Source: Oceanispirochaeta sp. M1 (lineage in GTDB: Bacteria > Spirochaetota > Spirochaetia > DSM-2461). Taken from it: 48,703 nt of DNA. The stretch lies in assembly GCF_003346715.1 (NCBI RefSeq), contig NZ_QQPQ01000035.1:1-48703 (forward strand), read 5' to 3'. Numbering within the stretch: the stretch's first letter is position 1; the number at the start of each line of letters is the position of its first letter. The translations under genes were made by a program, and so were the position numbers. Of this stretch, positions 25,263-33,308 are shown piece after piece. The notes under the pieces were generated by a model. It was not told where the DNA came from. It did not search any database and worked only from the letters and a program-made list of their open reading frames with translations.

Positions 25263-25357
25263 AGAGACCCTCTTGAGGGGAATCTCTATCTGGAAATTCG
25301 TAATCTTAAGACCCTAGGGTCTTATCAAACTGTCATCGACACTCTCAGGGTGTCGAT
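25263..25357 (+). promoter_or_regulatory. Three consecutive stem-loops in the leader of the sugar-binding protein gene
   Basis: Hairpin 1 (25263-25287) pairs AGAGA and CCC with GGG and TCTCT. Element 2 (25307-25324) is an 18-bp perfect palindrome, TAAGACCCTAGGGTCTTA, without a loop. Hairpin 3 (25335-25357) pairs ATCGACAC with GTGTCGAT around a 7-nt loop. None has a T-run, and a good AAGGAG follows 10 bp later. Element 2 could be a protein-binding operator and the other two could protect or regulate the mRNA. The structure does not match a riboswitch class that I recognise. Confidence 0.6.
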
Positions 25358-25377
25358 AGATTTTAAGGAGAATCTCA

Positions 25378-26691
25378 ATGATCAAATCACTGTCAAAAGC
25401 TGTTCTTTTAACAGCAGTTTTTTTGCTTGCTTTCGGAACTTCTGTTTTTGCTTCAGGAGCTCAGGAAACCGCGGATGAAGGTATTGTACTTTCAACTTAT
25501 CTGCAGATCGATCCTGCCAACCCACAGCAGGCTGGGTATGTAGAAATGCAGGCCGCCTTTGAAGCAAGCAGACCCGATATCACCTTCCAGCATGAATATG
25601 CAACAGGTGAAGCCTTTCACCAGAAATTTCAGGCTATGGTTGCTTCCCGTGAACTACCCGATGTTTTCACCACATATATCGGAAAGAGAACAGCCTATGT
25701 AACCGAGACAGGAAATGCAATGGATCTGAATGAGTATCTGACTGATGATTTTAAAAATCAGTTCAGTGCCGCTACCTGGGAAGCACAGGGCCCCAATGGT
25801 GAGATCTATACAATTGCTCCTTCAATGGCAGTTTGTCACTCAATGTATGTGAACACAACTCTCCTTGACGAACTCGGACTGGATATACCTGAAACTTATG
25901 AAGAACTTCTAGCTCAGGTAGAACCAATCCGTGCAGCCGGTTACTACCCCGTTTCCATGGGTAACAAAGATCAGTGGGTCGTAAACTCCTGGCTCTTAAG
26001 TGCCTTTGTAGACAGAATGGGCGGAAAAGAGTGGTTCAGCAAAGCCATGGTTGGTGATGCAAGTTTCACAGAACCTCCCTTTGTAAAATCTCTTGGATTT
26101 GTCAGCGAAATGGTAGAGAAAAATGTTTTCTCCCCCGGTGTTAACCAGATGTCCAACACCGAAGCGGACCAGGAATTCTATCAGCAGAAATCTGTATACC
26201 TGATTGATGCCGGATGGAGAACTTCCGCAATGGTTACATCTCTTCCTCAGGAACAGCAGGATGCTATCGAAATGATCGTATTCCCCGCACTCCCCGGAGA
26301 AGTATCACCCAATTCAAGTGCAGCTGTACTGTCTGAAGGTTTCGGTATCAACTCTAAACTTTCCGGTACTCCAGAAGGTCAGGCAGCCTTTGACTTTATC
26401 GCTTACTACACCGGTAAAGAGGGTTCTGAAATCAGACTGAGCACCGGCGAAATTCCCACATTCAAACTGGATTACTCCGGTATGGATCTGCCCGGTCTTC
26501 AGATGAAATACGCCCAGTTCCAGCAGGATCATCCCATGGGTTATGTTATTGATTCCAAAATGGACGGAGAGGGCATGGGTCTTCTTAATCCTGATATTCA
26601 GGCCATGATGTTCGGTAATATTACTCCCGCTGAAGTTGCAGAACGCTACGAAGCATGGGTTGTAGAAAACGATTCTAACCGAATGAAATAA
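25378..26691 (+). CDS. Sugar ABC transporter substrate-binding protein (family 1 SBP)
   Basis: This 437-aa exported binding protein has a signal peptide at about 1-25 (MIKSLSKAVLLTAVFLLAFGTSVFA) followed by SGAQE, a pattern common in spirochaete sugar-binding proteins. The mature part has the MalE-like segments YVEMQAAFEASRPDI, FQAMVASRELPDVFT and LPETYEELLAQV-like residues. It captures an oligosaccharide or sugar in the periplasm and delivers it to the two permeases encoded downstream. The ligand is unknown. AAGGAG precedes the ATG. It has its own promoter and a structured leader. Confidence 0.92.
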   Translation: MIKSLSKAVLLTAVFLLAFGTSVFASGAQETADEGIVLSTYLQIDPANPQQAGYVEMQAAFEASRPDITFQHEYATGEAFHQKFQAMVASRELPDVFTTYIGKRTAYVTETGNAMDLNEYLTDDFKNQFSAATWEAQGPNGEIYTIAPSMAVCHSMYVNTTLLDELGLDIPETYEELLAQVEPIRAAGYYPVSMGNKDQWVVNSWLLSAFVDRMGGKEWFSKAMVGDASFTEPPFVKSLGFVSEMVEKNVFSPGVNQMSNTEADQEFYQQKSVYLIDAGWRTSAMVTSLPQEQQDAIEMIVFPALPGEVSPNSSAAVLSEGFGINSKLSGTPEGQAAFDFIAYYTGKEGSEIRLSTGEIPTFKLDYSGMDLPGLQMKYAQFQQDHPMGYVIDSKMDGEGMGLLNPDIQAMMFGNITPAEVAERYEAWVVENDSNRMK

Positions 26692-26704
26692 GGGTATTGA
26701 GATA

Positions 26705-27592
26705 ATGGTAGAAAGTTCCTATAAAAGATTCAGTTACTATTTGTTACTATTACCGGCTTTGATTCTCTATCTTTCTATCATTCTCTTTCCTATCGGAATG
26801 AGCTCGGTTCTTTCACTGACAAAGTGGAAGAACTTCCAGATGGTGGGATTCATAGGATTGGGGAATTATGTAAAATTGTTTGCCGATCCCGGATTCCTCC
26901 GGGCTCTATGGAACAATGTCCAGATCATGCTGATCTCCGTTTTGGGGCAGATTCCCCTGGGCATTATTCTGGCTTATGTCCTTTACAGAAAATTCGTAAA
27001 GGGTTTTAAGTTTTATGAGATGATGATCTTTATGCCCATCACCATTTCATCGGTTGTGGTTGCCCTATTGTGGAACCGCATTTTTTCTCCTGTAGGTATT
27101 TACACCTACTTTGTGAAATGGCTGACAGGAAATCCGGACTATGTCATGAGGATTTCCGAGAGTCCCTATTTTGCCATGGTTCCCCTCCTTTTTGTTCTTC
27201 TGTGGATGCACACAAGCCTCTATATGGTCATGTTTCTGGCCAATATGCAGCGTATTCCGAAGTCATCACTGGAGGCGGCGAAAATGGATGGTGCCAGCGA
27301 GTCTGTAATTCTCTGGCGAATTGTTCTTCCTGCTCTAGCCAATGTTATTTTCACAAGTTCAATCTTTGCTATTTCAGGAAGTCTGAAGAGCTTTGACCTT
27401 GTCTTTGCCATGACAGGAGGAGGTCCGGTGGATTATACAAATGTGATGTCCATCTACCTCTACAAACATACTTTTACCTACAACAATTACGGATATGGTT
27501 CTGCTGTTTCTCTGGTAATTGTAATTCTCAGTGTCGGACTTATAAGTCTGGGCCGTGCCTTATACGGTCAATTTCAAAAGAAATTTGATTAG
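26705..27592 (+). CDS. Sugar ABC transporter permease (MalF/UgpA type)
   Basis: This 295-aa inner-membrane permease has six hydrophobic segments and the ATPase-contact (EAA) loop SSLEAAKMDGASESVILWRIVLPAL (about 187-211). It pairs with the next gene's product to form the membrane channel of the importer. It starts 13 nt after the binding-protein gene. No ATPase gene occurs in the operon, so a shared MsmK/UgpC-type ATPase encoded elsewhere is expected, as is usual in this transporter class. Confidence 0.92.
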   Translation: MVESSYKRFSYYLLLLPALILYLSIILFPIGMSSVLSLTKWKNFQMVGFIGLGNYVKLFADPGFLRALWNNVQIMLISVLGQIPLGIILAYVLYRKFVKGFKFYEMMIFMPITISSVVVALLWNRIFSPVGIYTYFVKWLTGNPDYVMRISESPYFAMVPLLFVLLWMHTSLYMVMFLANMQRIPKSSLEAAKMDGASESVILWRIVLPALANVIFTSSIFAISGSLKSFDLVFAMTGGGPVDYTNVMSIYLYKHTFTYNNYGYGSAVSLVIVILSVGLISLGRALYGQFQKKFD

Positions 27593-27604
27593 GAGCCTGA
27601 AGTA

Positions 27605-28444
27605 ATGGATACACTTAATGAAATCCCCAGGGGATGGAAAATCTTTGCTCAGGTTTTTCTGATTCTCTTTACAATGATGACCCTTCTTCCTCTTGTCTGG
27701 ATGCTTTATTCATCCTTCAAGCTACAGGGAGAAATAATGCTCTACCCCATGTCTCTACCAAAAGAGCCTACAGTGCAGAATTATCTGAAGGCCTGGAACA
27801 TAGGACATATGGGTAGCTCTTTTATCAACTCTGTCATCTATGCCGGCATCTCAACGGCACTGACAGTCTTTCTGGCTGTTGCGGCCTCTTTTTCCCTGAC
27901 AAAGTTCGGGTATAAAAGTTCGAAAGTTTATTTTTCCATCTTTACTCTGGGGCTGTTGGTTACTGTCAATTCTGTTATAGCACCCCTTTTTATTATGGAG
28001 ACAAGAATCGGTCTGTATAATACCAGGATCGGGGTTATACTTCCCTACATTACCTTCGGACTGCCTATGGCTATTCTGCTGGCCAGTTCTTATATCAAGG
28101 GGATTCCCGATTCACTGATCGAGGCGGCCATTATCGACGGGGCCAACTATCTTCAGATATTCTGGCGCATCATACTTGTACTTTCTACACCCGTAGTAGC
28201 CACCATTGCCATTCTCTCTTTTTTGAGAAACTGGAATGAGTTTGTATTAGTCTTTATTCTGACATCCGGTGATCATATGAGGAGCCTTCCGGTTTCCATC
28301 AATTCCTTTGCCGGACGTCTTAATCAGGATTACGGAATGCAGTTTGCCGCTCTGACAATCGGCACTCTTCCCATGATTATGTTCTATATCGGAGCACACA
28401 ATATGATAATTAAAGGTTTCGGCGAGGGAGCCCTTAAGGAGTAA
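27605..28444 (+). CDS. Sugar ABC transporter permease (MalG/UgpE type)
   Basis: This 279-aa second permease of the importer has six membrane segments and the EAA loop DSLIEAAIIDGANYLQIFWRIILVL (about 170-194). The conserved C-terminal region (LNQDYGMQFAALTIGTLPMIMFYIGAHNMIIKGFGEGALKE) matches MalG-type permeases. It follows the first permease by 12 nt and precedes the cutC-like gene by 3 nt, so all are co-transcribed. Confidence 0.92.
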   Translation: MDTLNEIPRGWKIFAQVFLILFTMMTLLPLVWMLYSSFKLQGEIMLYPMSLPKEPTVQNYLKAWNIGHMGSSFINSVIYAGISTALTVFLAVAASFSLTKFGYKSSKVYFSIFTLGLLVTVNSVIAPLFIMETRIGLYNTRIGVILPYITFGLPMAILLASSYIKGIPDSLIEAAIIDGANYLQIFWRIILVLSTPVVATIAILSFLRNWNEFVLVFILTSGDHMRSLPVSINSFAGRLNQDYGMQFAALTIGTLPMIMFYIGAHNMIIKGFGEGALKE

Positions 28445-28447
28445 TTT

Positions 28448-29191
28448 ATGAATTATAAACTTGAAGTCTGTCTTGACTCAGCAGAATCTGCTGTCATTGC
28501 AGATAAGGCGGGAGCCGATAGAGTCGAACTGTGTGAAAACCTTTTCGGCGGGGGTACTACACCCAGTGCAGGAACCATAAAGATAACAAGAGAAGCTGTA
28601 GGACTGGGACTCCATGTCATAATCCGTCCCCGTTCCGGTGATTTCTGTTATACGGATACAGAGTTTAAGGTAATGCTTGAAGATGTCAGATACTGCCGTG
28701 AACAGGGCGTTGACGGTGTGGTTATCGGTGTCCTTAATGAAGACGGAACTGTCGATAAAGAGCGGAATGCCGCCCTTATCAAAGAAGCCGGAACCATGAG
28801 TATCACCTTTCATCGTGCCTTTGATGTAACATCAGATCCTTACCAGGCACTGGAAGATATTATCGAGCTGGGATGTCACCGTATTCTTACCTCAGGGCAG
28901 GAAGCTTCAGTTCTTGAGGGATCCGACCTTATTCGTGATATAATAAAAAAAGCCGGTGAGCGTATCATCATTATGCCCGGCGGTGATATCACAGAACGAA
29001 AATTGCAGAAAGTCATAAAAGAGACGGGCGCCTCAGAATTTCATATCTATCTGGATATGGAAAAAGAGAGTGTAATGAAACATTGCCCGGATTATGTTTA
29101 TATGGGCGGTCTCCTCAGAAAACCTGAGTTTATGAACAGTTACAGCAGCTCTTCCCGCATCGCTACTGTTCTCTCAACCCTGCATAAATAA
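28448..29191 (+). CDS. cutC: CutC family protein
   Basis: This 247-aa TIM-barrel protein has the hallmark CutC sequences LEVCLDSAESAVIADKAGADRVELCENLFGGGTTPSAGTI at the start, IRPRSGDFCYTD near 59, VIGVLNEDGTVD, TFHRAFDVTSDP near 117 and RILTSGQE near 143. CutC was first linked to copper homeostasis, but a metabolic role is suspected because the gene often lies in sugar operons, as here. It begins 3 nt after the permease gene. It may therefore be an enzyme or accessory protein for the imported sugar. Confidence 0.93.
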   Translation: MNYKLEVCLDSAESAVIADKAGADRVELCENLFGGGTTPSAGTIKITREAVGLGLHVIIRPRSGDFCYTDTEFKVMLEDVRYCREQGVDGVVIGVLNEDGTVDKERNAALIKEAGTMSITFHRAFDVTSDPYQALEDIIELGCHRILTSGQEASVLEGSDLIRDIIKKAGERIIIMPGGDITERKLQKVIKETGASEFHIYLDMEKESVMKHCPDYVYMGGLLRKPEFMNSYSSSSRIATVLSTLHK

Positions 29192-29220
29192 TAAGACTTA
29201 GGCAGTAACAGGAGAATCCT

Positions 29221-30405
29221 TTGAAGATCGTCGGGAACAGCCTTTTCCAGAAAGCAGCAAATTCGGCACTTATTCTGAATTATCTGCGGACCCATACTTC
29301 ATGTTCAAGGCAACAGATGGCAGAGAAGCTTGGTCTTCAGCCTTCAACGGTCAGCTACATTGTTAATCGCCTTATAAAGGCGAAACTGGTTGAAGAGATA
29401 AAGGCTCCTGTTCCTAAGACAAAGGGGAGCGGGAGAAGGCCTATACAGGTTCAGCTGATTCCAGAATTCGGTTATGTTATCGGCCTGGACCTCCAGGTCG
29501 ACTATTACTGTACCGTCGTCTGTGATGTTTCAGGGCGGGTTTTGAAATCCAGTAAAAAAGAGTATATTAGCGGAAAGCATGATTTTAAGAGTCTGCTTAT
29601 TCAGTCCGTTGAGGATGTCCGGAAAACTCTTGATCCCCATATCCCGGTTCTGGGAATGGGGCTGGCTATTCCGGGTGTTGTCAACAGGCAGACATCCTTT
29701 GTGAAGGACAGCTGGACTCATAATTTGAAGAACAGCAGTCTGCTGGAGTTTCTGGATGAGACTTTTCCCTTTCCCGTTGTTATAGAAAATGATGCCAACT
29801 GCTGTGCACAGAATATTCTATGGAATCATCCGGACAATGAGTCGGATTCATTCATCTATCTTCTTTCCCGTTTTCATCAGAGAAATATGGTTCCTGAGAA
29901 TCTTCCTTCAATAGGTGTCGGTCTTGGACTGGTACTGAATGGAGAACTCTATAATGGTGTCTCAGATGAAGCCGGAGAGTATCAGAGTATTCTGTATACA
30001 AAGGAGCGTCAGCTGAAATGGCAGCTCTCTCTTTCGGAAGAAGAGATGGACCGTGCACTTGTAGACAGTGATGTTCAGAAAGATATTCTGGAAGAGCTGA
30101 TGGGGAATATGACTCTGATTCTCAAAATCCTGAATCCAAGGGCTTTGTATATTGGAGGAGATCTTGCCAGCAACAGTGAAGAAATCTGGAATATCCTCCG
30201 AAGCGAATTTAGTGAAAATCTATATGCTCTTGAGAAAAAGAACTGTACTATGAAGGTCGTGAATGATGGGGTTTATGATCCTGCCAGGGGTGCTGCAGCC
30301 TGCATGCTCAGTGAACTCTATGCCATACCTCAGGTCGGAAACGGCCAGCAGGACAAGAAAAAATGGAATACACTTTTAAGCAATGTAGTTGAAGTAAACC
30401 CTTAA
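29221..30405 (+). CDS. ROK-family transcriptional regulator
   Basis: This 394-aa protein has an N-terminal winged helix (about 12-60: ANSALILNYLRTHTSCSRQQMAEKLGLQPSTVSYIVNRLIKAKLVEE) and a C-terminal ROK sugar-kinase-like domain (IGLDLQVDYYCTVVCDVSG near 83, VIENDANCCAQNILW near 185, GLGLVLNGELYNG near 233). The classical Cys-rich zinc motif of ROK proteins (CxCGxxGC) is not visible, which is common in some repressor branches. The start is TTG at 29221, supported by AGGAG about 7 nt upstream and the lack of a better ATG. It is the likely regulator of the sugar transporter operon in which it lies. Confidence 0.9.
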   Translation: MKIVGNSLFQKAANSALILNYLRTHTSCSRQQMAEKLGLQPSTVSYIVNRLIKAKLVEEIKAPVPKTKGSGRRPIQVQLIPEFGYVIGLDLQVDYYCTVVCDVSGRVLKSSKKEYISGKHDFKSLLIQSVEDVRKTLDPHIPVLGMGLAIPGVVNRQTSFVKDSWTHNLKNSSLLEFLDETFPFPVVIENDANCCAQNILWNHPDNESDSFIYLLSRFHQRNMVPENLPSIGVGLGLVLNGELYNGVSDEAGEYQSILYTKERQLKWQLSLSEEEMDRALVDSDVQKDILEELMGNMTLILKILNPRALYIGGDLASNSEEIWNILRSEFSENLYALEKKNCTMKVVNDGVYDPARGAAACMLSELYAIPQVGNGQQDKKKWNTLLSNVVEVNP

Positions 30406-30475
30406 GCCTTTCAGCCATAAAGGGTAAAACATCAGAGTGATAGTATTCACTTTAGCAGAATAGAAGGAAATCAGA

Positions 30476-31966
30476 ATGAAACGAATTTTAACAGCCAGCC
30501 TGCACCATGAGTCCAACACCTTTAATCCGATAATTACAGGACGGGAAGATTTTTCCATTCAATACGGATCGGAACTTTTCTCAGTCCTCAATGATGATGA
30601 CAGTATAAGCGGAGTCGTCCATACTCTTCAGAATGCGGGATACGAGATGGTTCCAACTGTCTGTGCCAGGGCCGTACCCAATGGAGTCGTATCAAAGGAT
30701 CTCTATCTGGAACTGAAAGAGGAAATACTGAAGAGAGCCCGTGCCGCTGTTGCGGAAGCTCCCATTGATGCTCTTTGTCTCTCTCTTCATGGATCAATGA
30801 GAATTGAAGAGATAGGTGAGGCCGAAGGTGATCTTCTGGAGGCTCTCAGAGAGATCTTTCCGGATCAGCCTCTTTTCTCCTCTCTTGATATGCATACAAC
30901 CTTTTCAAAAAGAATGCATGACTGTGCCGATGGCTATGTAGGTTATAAATGTGCCCCCCATATAGACTGTTATGAGACAGGAGAACATGCAGCGCGCCTG
31001 ACAATCGCTGCTCTTGAGGAGGGTGTTAAAACATCTTCCGCCTGGGTAAAGATTCCTTTTCTGGTGGCAGGTGAAAAATCCGAAACCACCACTGAACCTA
31101 TGAAGACCCTGATCTCCGCTCTCCGGGAGAGTGAGAAGAAGGAGAAGGTTCTGGCCGCAAACTATCTGATGGGATTCCCCTGGGCGGACAGCGCGGACAG
31201 CGGTGTTTCAGTTCTGGTTATTACAGATAATGATAAGAGCCTGGCAAAAAAAGAGGCAGCAAGACTGGCAGATCTTTTCTGGTCTTATAGAGATGAATTC
31301 AGTTTTCATACAGAGACATACTCCATGGAGGAGTCCCTGGTAACAGCGTTTAAAGCTGTGGACGAGGGGCCGACTCCTATCTATATATCTGATTCCGGGG
31401 ACAATCCAACCGCCGGTTCTTCAGGGGATTGCACGAATTTCCTTAAGCTGATCACTTCTAATAAGAAAACAGGGCTCCTGGATCATCCCATAATATATGG
31501 CGGTTTTTTTGATCCTGATTCTGTTGAAAAGTGTAGAAAGATGGTAGGCATGACAATTGAACTGAATGTAGGTGCCGCCTTTGATACGGTAACCACTTCA
31601 CCCCTTAAACTCAGTGGAAAGGTTAAGTCATTTATTAACGAATGGGGTGTCTACAAGAGTGATCTTGCACTGTTTTCAACGGGTGGTGTAGATATTGTCC
31701 TTACATCAAAACATATCGGATTTGTAGATCCCGCGATGTTCCGTGATCTTGGTGATGATCCCGCAAATGCACAGATTGTTGTGTGTAAGCTGGGTTATCT
31801 GACGGCGGCACAGCGGACTGTTTCAAAGCGTTCCATTATGGCCCTGTCCGAGGGGAGCAGCAATGAAGATCTGAACGGACTGCCCTATAAACTGGTTCCC
31901 AGACCGATCTTTCCCCTGGATAGTGATTTTGAGTATAAGGCTGCTGATAATCTTTATCTGAAATAG
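30476..31966 (+). CDS. M81 family metallopeptidase-like protein (MlrC/microcystinase C family)
   Basis: This 496-aa protein is full length for the M81/MlrC family. It has MKRILTASLHHESNTFNP at the start, LHGSMRIEEIGEAEGDLL near 105, SLDMHTTFS near 138, YKCAPHIDCYETGEHAA near 155, and DSGDNPTAGSSGDCTNFL near 308. MlrC is a zinc enzyme acting on microcystin peptides, but most members, especially in sugar operons, probably act on other small amides or sugar derivatives. It follows the ROK gene by about 70 nt with AAGGA before the ATG, and ends only 4 nt from the convergent sulfatase gene. Confidence 0.88.
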   Translation: MKRILTASLHHESNTFNPIITGREDFSIQYGSELFSVLNDDDSISGVVHTLQNAGYEMVPTVCARAVPNGVVSKDLYLELKEEILKRARAAVAEAPIDALCLSLHGSMRIEEIGEAEGDLLEALREIFPDQPLFSSLDMHTTFSKRMHDCADGYVGYKCAPHIDCYETGEHAARLTIAALEEGVKTSSAWVKIPFLVAGEKSETTTEPMKTLISALRESEKKEKVLAANYLMGFPWADSADSGVSVLVITDNDKSLAKKEAARLADLFWSYRDEFSFHTETYSMEESLVTAFKAVDEGPTPIYISDSGDNPTAGSSGDCTNFLKLITSNKKTGLLDHPIIYGGFFDPDSVEKCRKMVGMTIELNVGAAFDTVTTSPLKLSGKVKSFINEWGVYKSDLALFSTGGVDIVLTSKHIGFVDPAMFRDLGDDPANAQIVVCKLGYLTAAQRTVSKRSIMALSEGSSNEDLNGLPYKLVPRPIFPLDSDFEYKAADNLYLK

Positions 31967-31970
31967 AACT

Positions 31971-33308
31971 CTATACATCAATCCGGGGAGCATTCTCCCC
32001 GGCATCAACCATCCTTCGGATTAAAATCTCAGAAAGCTCCTCTCTGACACCCTTGTGTTCTGTAGAGTCTGCAAGATTATTCAGTTCATGAGGGTCTTTC
32101 TCCAGGTCATAAAGAAAATCTGATTCATATGACTCTGAGGAACTCAGCTTCCACCCGTTCTTCTTTGGAGCTTTTACAGAGTATTTCCATTTCGAGGTTC
32201 TGATTCCCCGTCCGACCTGGGATTCACTGATCTGATAAAATACTTCTTCCGGCCATGGCTTTTCTGATTTTGCACTGTTTGTCAGTTCAGAGAGAGGACG
32301 CCCTGCCATATGACCAGGGACTTTCCGGCCTGCTGCATTCAGCAGGGTAGGGGGCAGATCAATAAGGCTGACAAGTTCATCCATCCTTTTCCCACCCTTA
32401 AATCCGGGCCCCATAATTACTAAAGGGATATGGATGCTGGCATCATGGCATGAGCGTTTGTATTCACTATTTCTGGTTTTAAAATGGGAGCCGTGATCAC
32501 TGGTATACACAATAAGAGTGTCCTCTGACATTCCCAGTTCATTGAGTCTTGATCTGATTCTTCCAAGGTTTTCATCCAGACTGTTGATGCATCCCAGGTA
32601 GTCGGGGTAGGAGCGTTTCCAGTTTCCTCTTTTTCCAGCCAGATCATCTGGAATATTGAAGTCCTTAAATCGTTTTTTTGAACCCTTTGGTCCCTCATAG
32701 GAGAATCTGTCATTCTGGTGATGGGGCTCAATATAGGAGAGAAACAGTATAAAGGGATTCTCTTCATTCTTTTGGCTGTCCAGATATTCCAGAGCCCAGT
32801 CAGTCTGTGTATCGACCCTGTATCGGCCCTTTGGAAATATCTTTTTATTTCCCTGAGTATCAAACATATGTCCGCCATATCCCCTTGAGGTGAATTCCAG
32901 CACATCCGAAGCTATCCAGTGCTGGTCCCAGCCTCCCCGGAGTTCAGGGGGGACAGCCTTTTTTTCATAGTGCAGCCCTTCTTTATCATCTGAAGCCAAA
33001 TGCCACTTTCCGATATAAGCTGTGTTATACCCTTCTTCACTGAAGTGGTGGGCAATCGTTTTTTCATTTGAGGGAAGTCGGATACCATTGCGGTAGCATC
33101 CCAGTTCTGTGGCCCATTTTCCTGTCTGAAGGCAGGCTCTGGCAGGGCCGCATACAGGCTGGCATGTAAAGGCATTTTCAAAAAGAACCCCCTCTGATGC
33201 CATTTGATCCAGATGAGGTGTTATGGGATCTTTCTGACCGTAACAGCCGCATGTATCCCAGCGCTGCTGGTCTACAAAAAAGAAGACAATGTTGGGTTTC
33301 TTGTTCAT
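31971..33308 (-). CDS. Sulfatase (type I, cysteine-type formylglycine)
   Basis: This 445-aa arylsulfatase-family enzyme has metal-binding residues in NIVFFFVDQQRWDT (about 6-19). The catalytic motif is C-x-P-x-R at Cys53 (VCGPARACLQTG), the cysteine that a maturase converts to formylglycine. YIGKWHL and YTSDHGSH further support the assignment. No signal peptide is visible, so the substrate is probably a sulfated sugar inside the cell. No formylglycine-generating enzyme or anaerobic maturase (anSME) is encoded in the window, so one must be elsewhere. It overlaps the preceding metallophosphoesterase gene by 4 nt (ATGA), which couples translation. It faces the M81 gene. Confidence 0.92.
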   Translation of the reverse strand: MNKKPNIVFFFVDQQRWDTCGCYGQKDPITPHLDQMASEGVLFENAFTCQPVCGPARACLQTGKWATELGCYRNGIRLPSNEKTIAHHFSEEGYNTAYIGKWHLASDDKEGLHYEKKAVPPELRGGWDQHWIASDVLEFTSRGYGGHMFDTQGNKKIFPKGRYRVDTQTDWALEYLDSQKNEENPFILFLSYIEPHHQNDRFSYEGPKGSKKRFKDFNIPDDLAGKRGNWKRSYPDYLGCINSLDENLGRIRSRLNELGMSEDTLIVYTSDHGSHFKTRNSEYKRSCHDASIHIPLVIMGPGFKGGKRMDELVSLIDLPPTLLNAAGRKVPGHMAGRPLSELTNSAKSEKPWPEEVFYQISESQVGRGIRTSKWKYSVKAPKKNGWKLSSSESYESDFLYDLEKDPHELNNLADSTEHKGVREELSEILIRRMVDAGENAPRIDV

